From Marinobacterium marinum (GTDB taxonomy: Bacteria; Pseudomonadota; Gammaproteobacteria; Pseudomonadales; Balneatricaceae), in the NCBI RefSeq assembly GCF_013868415.1, contig NZ_JACEMT010000043.1, positions 1 to 64,000 on the forward strand: a DNA stretch of 64,000 nt, written 5' to 3'. The notes beneath the pieces were generated by a model that saw nothing but the letters and a program-made list of their open reading frames with translations, was not told the origin of the DNA and did no database searches. A program made the translations under genes and the position numbers. Below, one piece after another: positions 57,207 to 64,000 of this stretch (position 1 is its first letter; every line of letters starts with the position of its first letter).

Positions 57207-58304
57207 ATGACAGCGATTACCCAGGAGCAGATCAGGGCGGCGATTGATTCCTGTGCCGACCCCGATCTGAAGCAGTCTCTACTGGCGGCAGGCTGTGTAC
57301 AGCACATAGCGGTGGACGCAGAGTGTATCGACATCCGGTTGCAACTGGGGCATGCCTGTGTCAGTCGCCACCCTGCGATCAAGCAGGCGCTGACGGAACA
57401 GATTGAACCCCTGGCCGGCGGGCGTCGGATCGACATTGTGCTGACGCAGCAGATCAGTGCACATCCGGGCCCCAAAAAATTGCCGGGCCTGGCGGGTGTT
57501 AAAAATATCATTGCGGTTGCATCAGGCAAAGGCGGAGTCGGTAAATCGACGACAACTGTTAATCTGGCCTTGGCGCTGGCTGCGGAGGGAGCAAGGGTCG
57601 GTATTTTGGATGCCGACATCTATGGTCCCAGCCAGGGTATGATGCTGGGTGTAGCAGAAGGCGAGCGGCCTGACACGGCAGAAGAAAAGTATTTCAAGCC
57701 GATCATTCGGCACGGGCTGCAGTCGATGTCGATGAGCTATTTGGTGGATGAAAATACCCCCATGGTCTGGCGTGGCCCGATGGTCAGTGGTGCCATGCAG
57801 CAGCTGCTGAATCAGACATTGTGGCAAGACCTGGATTACCTGCTTATCGACATGCCGCCGGGTACCGGTGATATCCAGTTGACGCTGGCACAGCGTGTAC
57901 CTGTCAGTGCCGCAGTGATCGTGACGACTCCGCAGGATATTGCATTGCTGGATGCGCAAAAGGGGATCGAAATGTTCCGTAAGGTGGATATTCCGGTGCT
58001 GGGTGTGATTGAGAACATGAGCGTGCACATATGCAGCGAGTGTGGTCATGAAGAGGCGCTCTTTGGTGCCGATGGTGGTGAGCGCATTGCGCGTCAGTAT
58101 CACACCGAACTGTTGGGGCAGTTGCCGCTGGCCTTGTCGATTCGTGAACAGACCGATGCCGGTAAACCGACAGTGGTGGCCGAGCCCAACAGCCCTCATG
58201 CATTGCGCTACAAGGCGATTGCGCGTCGGGCCAGTGCGCTCTTGGCGGAAAAATCGCAGCAGGTCGGGAACTTCATGCCTAACATCGCGGTCGAACACGA
58301 TTAG
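57207..58304 (+). CDS. apbC: Iron-sulfur carrier ATPase ApbC/Mrp
   Basis: ApbC (Mrp) is a P-loop ATPase that binds and transfers iron-sulfur clusters in the cytosol. The 365-residue protein has an N-terminal region of about 95 residues, the deviant Walker A ASGKGGVGKSTTTVN, ILDADIYGPS, IDMPPGTGD and the cluster-binding CxxC in HICSECGHE. Length matches E. coli Mrp. AAGGAGG precedes the ATG. A short inverted repeat, ATTGCC/GGCAAT (57176-57194), lies just upstream. Confidence 0.95.
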   Translation: MTAITQEQIRAAIDSCADPDLKQSLLAAGCVQHIAVDAECIDIRLQLGHACVSRHPAIKQALTEQIEPLAGGRRIDIVLTQQISAHPGPKKLPGLAGVKNIIAVASGKGGVGKSTTTVNLALALAAEGARVGILDADIYGPSQGMMLGVAEGERPDTAEEKYFKPIIRHGLQSMSMSYLVDENTPMVWRGPMVSGAMQQLLNQTLWQDLDYLLIDMPPGTGDIQLTLAQRVPVSAAVIVTTPQDIALLDAQKGIEMFRKVDIPVLGVIENMSVHICSECGHEEALFGADGGERIARQYHTELLGQLPLALSIREQTDAGKPTVVAEPNSPHALRYKAIARRASALLAEKSQQVGNFMPNIAVEHD

Positions 58305-58323
58305 TACAGCGAGATGAAATTTT

Positions 58324-58355
58324 CCGCTCTGGCGCAAGCCAGGGCGGTTTTTTTT
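58324..58355 (+). terminator. Terminator of apbC
   Basis: CCGCTCTGGC-GCAA-GCCAGGGCGG (one G-U pair) followed by eight Ts. Confidence 0.93.
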
Positions 58356-58416
58356 GTGCAAAGCGGGTAGAATGCTCCGTTGATTTACTGAACGTACTTT
58401 CAGGTAATAGGGTGTT

Positions 58417-58983
58417 ATGGGTATCAAGTCAGATCGTTGGATTCGTCAAATGGCGGACAAGCATGGAATGATTGAGCCGTTCGAGGCCGGTCAGGTACGC
58501 CGAGTCAATGATCAGCCAATCGTATCATACGGTACATCAAGCTACGGCTATGACGTGCGTTGTGCCGACGAATTCAAGATCTTTACCAACATCAACTCTT
58601 CTATCGTCGACCCGAAAAATTTCGATGAAGGCAGCTTTGTGGATGTGCAGTCTGATGTTTGCATTATTCCGCCCAACTCGTTTGCGCTGGCGCGTACGGT
58701 CGAATATTTTCGTATTCCTCGCGATGTCCTGACTATCTGTCTGGGCAAAAGCACCTATGCTCGCTGCGGTATTATTGTCAACGTCACGCCCCTGGAGCCT
58801 GAATGGGAAGGGCATGTGACGCTCGAATTCTCCAATACCACGACGCTGCCGGCGCGCATCTATGCCAACGAAGGTGTGGCTCAGATGCTGTTCCTGGGTG
58901 CGGATGAAATCTGCGAGACGTCCTACAAGGATCGTAACGGCAAATACCAGGGACAAACCGGTGTTGTCGTTCCGCGAACCTGA
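58417..58983 (+). CDS. dcd: dCTP deaminase
   Basis: Dcd deaminates dCTP to dUTP for thymidylate synthesis. The 188-residue trimeric dUTPase-fold protein has [13 protein letters not shown] cut as [35 protein letters not shown] and [12 protein letters not shown], which hold the nucleotide-binding and catalytic residues. Length is typical. It has its own start after the apbC terminator and may lead a transcript with the two unknown genes that follow. Confidence 0.96.
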   Translation: MGIKSDRWIRQMADKHGMIEPFEAGQVRRVNDQPIVSYGTSSYGYDVRCADEFKIFTNINSSIVDPKNFDEGSFVDVQSDVCIIPPNSFALARTVEYFRIPRDVLTICLGKSTYARCGIIVNVTPLEPEWEGHVTLEFSNTTTLPARIYANEGVAQMLFLGADEICETSYKDRNGKYQGQTGVVVPRT

Positions 58984-59004
58984 TACTGCTAATACTGGGT
59001 GTGC

Positions 59005-59652
59005 ATGAATTTCAAACCTGATCTGAAACGGATCGAGGCATTCTGGCAGCAAATCGAACGTACGCTTGAGCAACTGTTGAAGAGTCAGCAGGAAATGCAG
59101 TTTGATGCCGAAAGTCTGTTGAATACCTATCGCGATAGTCTGCAGAAAATTGATCGCAATCTGACGTTTCATTTTGAGCGGGAGCATGAAGAAGGCCCTG
59201 TCGAAATGATTTTCGGATGTGACGGCTATCCTGAATCGATCCATTCCGTCTTGAGTGTTGTGGGGGCCGCGCCGGAATTGAGCGGTATTAGCTTCCGTGC
59301 TTTCAACCACCGTTACGACCCTATCCCTTCTTGCGTCAATATGGGCGAGGAGTTGTGCGAAATCGAGGATTTTTGGTGCTCTCTAAGGGTCGTGAATGGC
59401 AAGATGCAGCTGGCTGTGTATTTGCAGGATGCGCCCAAAATTCTGGAGATGGATCCGCGTGTAGAAGCGGTAATGATTTTTCTGGATGCCCTGATCGGCG
59501 AGTATGAGTTGATGACCCGTGTATGGGCGCTGGATTGGTGTGAGCTGCCATCGGACCCGCTGGATTTTGGCCTGATGCCGTTGCAGCAGTTGCGAGCAGC
59601 CTTTGATCGCTTGAAGGATGACGTTAAACCGGTCGGTATCACCATTCACTGA
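59005..59652 (+). CDS. Uncharacterised protein downstream of dcd
   Basis: I do not recognise this gene. The 215-residue product is soluble-looking, with no signal peptide or membrane segment. It has an N-terminal helical part (RIEAFWQQIERTLEQLLKSQ), a central beta-rich part (VEMIFGCDGYPESIHSVLSV, FRAFNHRYDP) and several acidic and Trp-rich stretches. GTG 58999 is an alternative start. Codon use looks like its neighbours and the reading frame is clean, so it is probably a real gene. It lies 21 bp after dcd and 33 bp before the next unknown gene, which suggests a shared transcript. Confidence 0.7.
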   Translation: MNFKPDLKRIEAFWQQIERTLEQLLKSQQEMQFDAESLLNTYRDSLQKIDRNLTFHFEREHEEGPVEMIFGCDGYPESIHSVLSVVGAAPELSGISFRAFNHRYDPIPSCVNMGEELCEIEDFWCSLRVVNGKMQLAVYLQDAPKILEMDPRVEAVMIFLDALIGEYELMTRVWALDWCELPSDPLDFGLMPLQQLRAAFDRLKDDVKPVGITIH

Positions 59653-59685
59653 CCGCTTGATGTGGGACGCGGAGGTAGAAAAACG

Positions 59686-60477
59686 ATGAGCCAGCAGTTG
59701 GCTGATTTAATGGATCGGTTGCGCCAGGAATATGTTCGTCAGATGGACAATAACGGGCATGTTGAGCCTTATCTGACCGCGCATCGTGTGTGTCAGCAGA
59801 TGCTGGCTCTCAAACCGGTGGAGCTGGCGCAGCTGATTGCCAGCGATCCCAAGCTGCTGTCAGCTCGGGCCGGTGAGTTGATCGAAGACCCGGAGGAAAT
59901 GGATAATCCCAGTGTGGGCGTAATCGTGACCAGCAATGTCAGTGCGGCTGCACTTGAAGGGCTGCTGATGGTGGCCGTCAATCGCCAGTGGCTGGAAGTG
60001 GATTCGGAAGACCGCATTATGGTGGATGCCTGGGAACTGGATAACGTACCGGCCGTCACCAGTATCGATTACAGTGATGTCGGTGGCCCCGATTTACAGT
60101 CGCCCGGGGGTGGGCAATTGAGTGCGCTGTTTAACGCGGCGGAGAAAGTGTACCTCACCCAGTTGTCGGAAGCGGTACATGACGCTTATCAGCTGGCTTT
60201 GCAGGTATCTTCCGACTATGTGATTTTTGCGCCGGATGACCTGGCTCCTCTGATTGTTGAAAACCCACTGTTGCTGGGGCTCAGAGAAGACGGCCTGGTT
60301 GACGAGGAGTTGTTCGAGAGTGATCCGCCCGCCGGATTGATCATCAGTGCTCATTTGACCGAGATGTTGCTGCAGCAACTGCTTGAATTGGCACATGAGC
60401 AGGGTGCCCTGGCGTTGGACAGTTCGGGGCAGCCCATCTTTTCCGACGCCGAAGATGATACCCCTACGGTGCATTGA
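59686..60477 (+). CDS. Uncharacterised protein, second of pair after dcd
   Basis: I do not recognise this gene. The 263-residue product is acidic and soluble-looking, with no export signal. The N-terminal third is helical (SQQLADLMDRLRQEYVRQM). The rest alternates leucine-rich helices with acidic loops (LIEDPEEMDNPSVGVIVTSN, IDYSDVGGPD), and the tail is Asp/Glu rich. The ATG at 59686 has GGAGGT upstream; the eight-codon extension is dropped. It follows the previous unknown gene closely, so the pair may work together. Confidence 0.7.
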   Translation: MSQQLADLMDRLRQEYVRQMDNNGHVEPYLTAHRVCQQMLALKPVELAQLIASDPKLLSARAGELIEDPEEMDNPSVGVIVTSNVSAAALEGLLMVAVNRQWLEVDSEDRIMVDAWELDNVPAVTSIDYSDVGGPDLQSPGGGQLSALFNAAEKVYLTQLSEAVHDAYQLALQVSSDYVIFAPDDLAPLIVENPLLLGLREDGLVDEELFESDPPAGLIISAHLTEMLLQQLLELAHEQGALALDSSGQPIFSDAEDDTPTVH

Positions 60478-60643
60478 ACCGTTCCAGCCTGTCTGGGGCG
60501 TTCAGCTGCGGGCAGGCTTCCAGGTCTGAGCATAGGCCGGTTTTCGATATCCGGATCGAGTCGATCCAGAGCAATTTTGTTCAATCTTTTGTGTGGGAGT
60601 GGCGGCACACTCTAGCCATCTAACCACATGGACAGATTTGAGC

Positions 60644-61234
60644 ATGACGATTTCATTGATCGCCCCCATGGCCGTATTTGCGCTGGCCGCTTCGATTTCC
60701 CCCGGTCCCGTTAATTTGGTGTGCTTAAGCAGTGGCATCCGTTATCCCCTGGGGCGAGGAATGGTGTTTGTCACGGGGGCGACACTGGGTTTTATCGTGC
60801 TTTTCGTGACCGTTGGTCTGGGACTCTATTCCGCTATGGCGGCCCTTCCCTGGCTGGAGTCGGCGTTGCGCTGGGGTGGCGTCATCTTCCTGCTGTATCT
60901 CAGCATGCAATTGTTTCGGGATAACGGGCAACTTACAGAAACCAAGTCGGCTTATGCCCCGGGTTTTATGGCCGGGGCTGCCATGCAGTGGCTTAACCCT
61001 AAAGCCTGGCTGGCATCGGCTTCGGGTATTGGGGCCTATACCGATGGCAGTGACCTGCAGCAGGTCGCGTTGTTTGCCAGTCTGTACCTGCCAATTTGTT
61101 GGGCTTCTTTGAGTTGTTGGGTATGCGCCGGTGCATTCATGCGACGGTATATCCAACGTCCCGGCCTTATCGTACTCCTTAATCGGATCATGGCACTGTT
61201 ACTGGCGTCCAGCAGCGTATTAATGCTGATTTAG
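60644..61234 (+). CDS. LysE/RhtB-family amino acid exporter
   Basis: The 196-residue membrane protein has about five to six hydrophobic segments and the LysE signature FALAASISPGPVNLVCLSSG near the N-terminus, with GAAMQWLNPKAWLASAS in the middle. Members export amino acids such as lysine, threonine or homoserine; the substrate is not known here. The ATG at 60644 has no strong ribosome site. Its end overlaps the convergent AraC gene by 15 bp; LysE exporters are often paired with a regulator in this way. Confidence 0.87.
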   Translation: MTISLIAPMAVFALAASISPGPVNLVCLSSGIRYPLGRGMVFVTGATLGFIVLFVTVGLGLYSAMAALPWLESALRWGGVIFLLYLSMQLFRDNGQLTETKSAYAPGFMAGAAMQWLNPKAWLASASGIGAYTDGSDLQQVALFASLYLPICWASLSCWVCAGAFMRRYIQRPGLIVLLNRIMALLLASSSVLMLI

Positions 61235-62056
61235 GAGTGTGCGGCGGTATTGGTTCGGAGTGGCGGCGACCATGCGCTTGAAGGTGCGCTGAAAGTGGGG
61301 CTGATCCGCAAAACCGGCCTGCAGGGCGGCTTCGGCGATAGGGTTGCCCGCTTTTAGTGCTTGTTGGCCAAGTTGTACGCGGCAATTAATCAAGTAGCCA
61401 TGGGGCGTAAAACCCGAATAGGCTTTAAAGGCGCGGATCAGGTGACCGGCGCTGATCTCAAAGTGTTGGCAGAGCATGTCCAGAGAGAGATCTTCGGTCG
61501 CGTGAGCTCGCAGGAAAGAGGCTATTTCCGGGATGCGGCCGGTTGATGTAGGCAGTGGCGGCAGGGGCTGTTTGGCAAGCTTGTGGAGGAGGGTTGTCAG
61601 GTATTCCGTCAACGCGGTCTGTTTTTCCAGCAAGGCCCGATGCGGGTCGATCAGGCAGTCGGTCATGCGCAGATAGCTGGCGTAGCAGTGGGGATCGGAT
61701 AAGGTGGCTACGGGGATATCCCGCCAGTGGGGTGATTCGAGCAGCCTGCTGTTGTAGCGCAGCGCCGTGAGCCAGTCGGTATCGATGTACAGCATCCGAT
61801 ACCCCCAGGGCTGATTGTCAATCGGATTACAGGCATGTATGGCATCAGGGTCAATGATAACCAGAGTACCAGTATCGACCCGGAGTTGCTTGTCTCGGTA
61901 AAGGAAGGTGTTGCAGCCTTGAGTAATGGCACCCAGTGACCACTGAATATGGCTGTGCGGGGCGTAGCAGGTCTTGAGGGTATCCCTAATCTGCCGCAGC
62001 TCGACATGAGGCATGCGGCTATCGCGCCAGAATTGAGGAGTGTTTGCATCAGGCAT
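61220..62056 (-). CDS. AraC-family transcriptional regulator
   Basis: The 278-residue protein has an N-terminal AraC-type cupin sensor (about 10-150, YAPHSHIQWSLGAITQG) and a C-terminal double helix-turn-helix (about 175-275: LSLDMLCQHFEISAGHLIRA, GFADQPHFQRTFKRMV). The ATG at 62056 follows AGGAGAAAATGCC. It faces the LysE exporter gene and likely senses an amino acid or amine and controls that exporter. This is inference from pairing. Confidence 0.88.
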   Translation of the reverse strand: MPDANTPQFWRDSRMPHVELRQIRDTLKTCYAPHSHIQWSLGAITQGCNTFLYRDKQLRVDTGTLVIIDPDAIHACNPIDNQPWGYRMLYIDTDWLTALRYNSRLLESPHWRDIPVATLSDPHCYASYLRMTDCLIDPHRALLEKQTALTEYLTTLLHKLAKQPLPPLPTSTGRIPEIASFLRAHATEDLSLDMLCQHFEISAGHLIRAFKAYSGFTPHGYLINCRVQLGQQALKAGNPIAEAALQAGFADQPHFQRTFKRMVAATPNQYRRTLLNQH

Positions 62057-62080
62057 GGCATTTTCTCCTGATTTATCGGC

Positions 62081-62102
62081 AAAACCCCCATGAAGGGGGG
62101 TT
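62081..62102 (-). terminator. Terminator between tolC and the AraC gene
   Basis: On the minus strand AACCCCC-CTTCAT-GGGGGTT is followed by TT, so it can end tolC transcription before the AraC gene. Confidence 0.7.
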
Positions 62103-62122
62103 GATCATCATAGATGCTCATC

Positions 62123-62154
62123 GGCACAGGCTAAGGTCAGCCTTAGCCTGTGCC
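62123..62154 (-). terminator. Long hairpin in the tolC 3' region
   Basis: GGCACAGGCTAAGG-TCAG-CCTTAGCCTGTGCC is a perfect 14-bp stem starting 10 bases after the tolC stop. It lacks a U-tract in either direction; it may protect the mRNA 3' end or act with the terminator at 62081-62102. Confidence 0.55.
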
Positions 62155-62164
62155 GTCAAAAGAC

Positions 62165-63466
62165 TCAGGAGGCTGCGGTCGACTGCAGCCACTCATCCAG
62201 TGCCAGCAGGTCATCCGGGTTCAGAGTACCCAGCTGCAATTTGAAGCGGAACAGGGTCGAGACGTGGTTGAAGCGTGCGTTGGCGTAGTCCAGGCGCGCC
62301 TGGTAAAGCGCCTGTTCGGCTTGGAGGACGTCGACCACATTACGTGTACCCACATTGAACCCTTCTTCAGTTGCACGCAGCGCCGTCTCGCGCGACTTGA
62401 TGCTTTGCAGGCGGGCCTTCACGCTCTGTACGCTGGTCTGCAGATCACGCAGCAGGGAGCGGGTTTGTTCGGTGACGCTGCGGTACTGGTCTTCACGTTG
62501 ATACTGTGCCGCATAAAGTCCCTGTTCGGCTTCACGCACCTTGGAACTGGTTGCGCCACCGGTAAAGATCGGGACGTTAAGGGTCAGTGCTACCTGGCTG
62601 GATTCATCCCAAGGCTCCTGCCTGAACTCGGACTCACTGTACCCGTAGGCGGCTTCCAGGTTGACCTTGGGGTGGTGGCCCGAGCGTGCAATCTGACTGT
62701 CACGACGTCGAGTCTCCACGCCAAGCTCACTGAGCTTGAGGGCCAGGTTGCCATCACGTGCCTTTTCCAGCCAGGCGCTGGGCTCGGCGGGGGAGAGGGC
62801 TTCGATCGGATAGTCGGCGCGCAGGGGATCAACCTGGTCCAGCGGCTGGCCGGCCAGCCGCTCCAATGCTTCGTAGCTGTTGGCCAGAGCGCCTTCTGCA
62901 TCGATGCGCTGGACCACGGCATTGTCAAAAGAAGCCTGTGCTTCCTGTACGTCGGTAATGGCAATCAGACCAACATCAAACTGTGCATTGACCTGATCCA
63001 GACGGCGCTGCAGAGCGCGTTCCTGAGCTTGTGCAGTATCCAGAGAACTCATGGCACGCAGGACGCCCAGGTAGGCATCAACGGTGCGCTGGATCAACTG
63101 TTGCTGGGCCAGGTCGAACTGCAGCTTGGCCTGCTCGCTGATGGTTTTGCTTTTCTGGAAGGTAAACCATTTGGTGGTATCAAAGACCGGCTGAACCAGT
63201 GATACCTGCCAGGCGCGGTCACCGGCTTCCTGGTCCAGTGCGCTGCTGTGCGACTGTGTGTAGCTGCCACCGGCTTGAATCTGGGGCATCAGTCCTGCCC
63301 GGCCTTGGGGGACGGCCTCCTGGCCTGCCATATAGGAAGCTTCCGCTGCTTTCAGTTGTGGGTCGTTGTCCAGTGCCAGCTGGTAGAGATCTGCCAGTGC
63401 ACCTGCCTGAGCTGTCGAGCAAGCCAAGGTGCCGGCAGCCAGCAGAGGGATCAATCGTTTTTTCAT
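62165..63466 (-). CDS. tolC: TolC-family outer membrane channel
   Basis: TolC forms the trimeric outer-membrane and periplasmic duct of type I secretion and efflux pumps. The 433-residue protein has a signal peptide (MKKRLIPLLAAGTLACSTAQ, cut likely after AQA near residue 21) and the two-repeat TolC layout: LADLYQLALDNDPQLKAAEA and AYLGVLRAMSSLDTAQAQER in the first half, NLEAAYGYS and GFNVGTRNVVDVLQAEQALY in the second. The ATG at 63466 matches the family; 33 upstream codons are dropped. It follows an RND pump gene on the same strand. Confidence 0.9.
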   Translation of the reverse strand: MKKRLIPLLAAGTLACSTAQAGALADLYQLALDNDPQLKAAEASYMAGQEAVPQGRAGLMPQIQAGGSYTQSHSSALDQEAGDRAWQVSLVQPVFDTTKWFTFQKSKTISEQAKLQFDLAQQQLIQRTVDAYLGVLRAMSSLDTAQAQERALQRRLDQVNAQFDVGLIAITDVQEAQASFDNAVVQRIDAEGALANSYEALERLAGQPLDQVDPLRADYPIEALSPAEPSAWLEKARDGNLALKLSELGVETRRRDSQIARSGHHPKVNLEAAYGYSESEFRQEPWDESSQVALTLNVPIFTGGATSSKVREAEQGLYAAQYQREDQYRSVTEQTRSLLRDLQTSVQSVKARLQSIKSRETALRATEEGFNVGTRNVVDVLQAEQALYQARLDYANARFNHVSTLFRFKLQLGTLNPDDLLALDEWLQSTAAS

Positions 63467-63488
63467 CTGTTTCACGTGCGTGCTTCCT

Positions 63489-64000
63489 TTATCGATGTGC
63501 AGGATCAGGCTCGACCTGACGGAAGTTGCGTTTACCGAAATAACTATAGACTGTTGGAATGACAAACAGGGTCAGCAAGGTGCCCAGGAGCATGCCGCCC
63601 ACGATAACCCAGCCAATTTGCTGTCGGGATTCGGCGCCAGCACCAAACGCGATGGCCAAGGGTAGAGCGCCGAGAACGGTGGCTCCGGTGGTCATCAGAA
63701 TGGGGCGCAGGCGCAGTGCTGCAGCCTCTACAATTGCGTCACCCAATGCGGTGCCACGGTCCTGTAGCTGGTTGGCAAACTCAATAATCAAAATGCCGTG
63801 CTTGGTCACCAGGCCGACCAGTGTAATCAGGCCGATCTGGCTGTAGATGCTCAGTGAGCCGCCGCTGTAGTAGAGCGCCATGAGGGCGCCTGCCAGCGCC
63901 GGGGGAACCGACAGCATGATGATCAGTGGGTTTTTAAAACTCTCGAACTGCGCCGACAGCACCAGGAAGATGAAAATCAGTGCGAGACCGAATGTCATCT
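63489..64000 (-). CDS. RND efflux pump inner-membrane subunit, C-terminal part (cut by window edge)
   Basis: Only the last 170 or so residues are inside the window; the 5' part lies beyond 64000. They hold the final membrane helices of an AcrB/MexF-type proton-driven exporter: FIFLVLSAQFESFKNPLIIM, GLITLVGLVTKHGILIIEFA, AAALRLRPILMTTGATVLGA and a last helix with VGGMLLGTLLTLFVIPTVYS. It ends 23 bp before the tolC start, so the pump and its outer-membrane partner share a transcript. The periplasmic adaptor gene, expected upstream of the pump, is not visible. Confidence 0.92.
   Translation of the reverse strand, partial: MTFGLALIFIFLVLSAQFESFKNPLIIMLSVPPALAGALMALYYSGGSLSIYSQIGLITLVGLVTKHGILIIEFANQLQDRGTALGDAIVEAAALRLRPILMTTGATVLGALPLAIAFGAGAESRQQIGWVIVGGMLLGTLLTLFVIPTVYSYFGKRNFRQVEPDPAHR

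Overview
The window reads as chromosomal DNA of a marine or halotolerant gammaproteobacterium. A complete ectoine operon points to salt adaptation. The gene orders lpxH-ppiB-glnS-cysS-folD-tRNAs-tig-clpP-clpX and exaC-pqqABCDE-peptidase match arrangements known in Pseudomonas. TRAP transport, PHA synthase, SelO and a phenylacetate epoxidase would fit an Oceanospirillales-type genus such as Marinobacterium or Nitrincola. That placement is inference from gene content and synteny, not from a database search.

Layout. 1-1.34 kb: an IS110-family element of the IS1111 type, with subterminal inverted repeats and a long 3' non-coding end that may encode its guide (seek/bridge) RNA. 1.37-7.4 kb: selO, a DMT transporter, a DUF599 membrane protein, two PaaI-type thioesterases, and htpG behind a textbook sigma-32 promoter. 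7.5-13.3 kb: hisC and the MarR-type regulator ectR, divergent from ectABC-ask, which makes ectoine from aspartate. 13.4-25 kb: a small acidic protein, phaC, the Pat-type protein acetyltransferase, azlCD, a BigR/SqrR-like thiol-sensing ArsR repressor divergent from an NCS2-like permease, uspE, xthA and gorA.

25.2-37 kb: a conserved housekeeping block (miaE, lpxH, ppiB, glnS, a lipoprotein, cysS, folD, four tRNAs, tig, clpP, clpX). lon, which usually follows clpX, is absent here and a DctPQM TRAP transporter follows instead. 40.2-47.1 kb: exaC and the PQQ biosynthesis operon pqqABCDE-pqqH, with a strong hairpin between pqqA and pqqB that would let the precursor peptide be made in excess. No PQQ-dependent dehydrogenase lies in the window. 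48.1-52.1 kb: paaABCDE, the ring-epoxidase complex of phenylacetyl-CoA degradation, with a symmetric operator-like motif at its promoter.

52.3-64 kb: a periplasmic cyclophilin; a TetR regulator with three evenly spaced copies of one palindrome in its promoter, followed by a three-domain LplT-PlsC-Aas fusion for lysophospholipid re-acylation; apbC, dcd and two unrecognised genes; a LysE exporter facing an AraC regulator; and tolC with the 3' end of an RND pump gene cut by the window edge.

Genes are tightly packed. Many start codons were chosen from Shine-Dalgarno position and family N-termini. No CRISPR array, prophage or plasmid function was seen. Large antisense open frames over htpG, ask, clpPX, paaE and the acyltransferase fusion were judged to be shadows.
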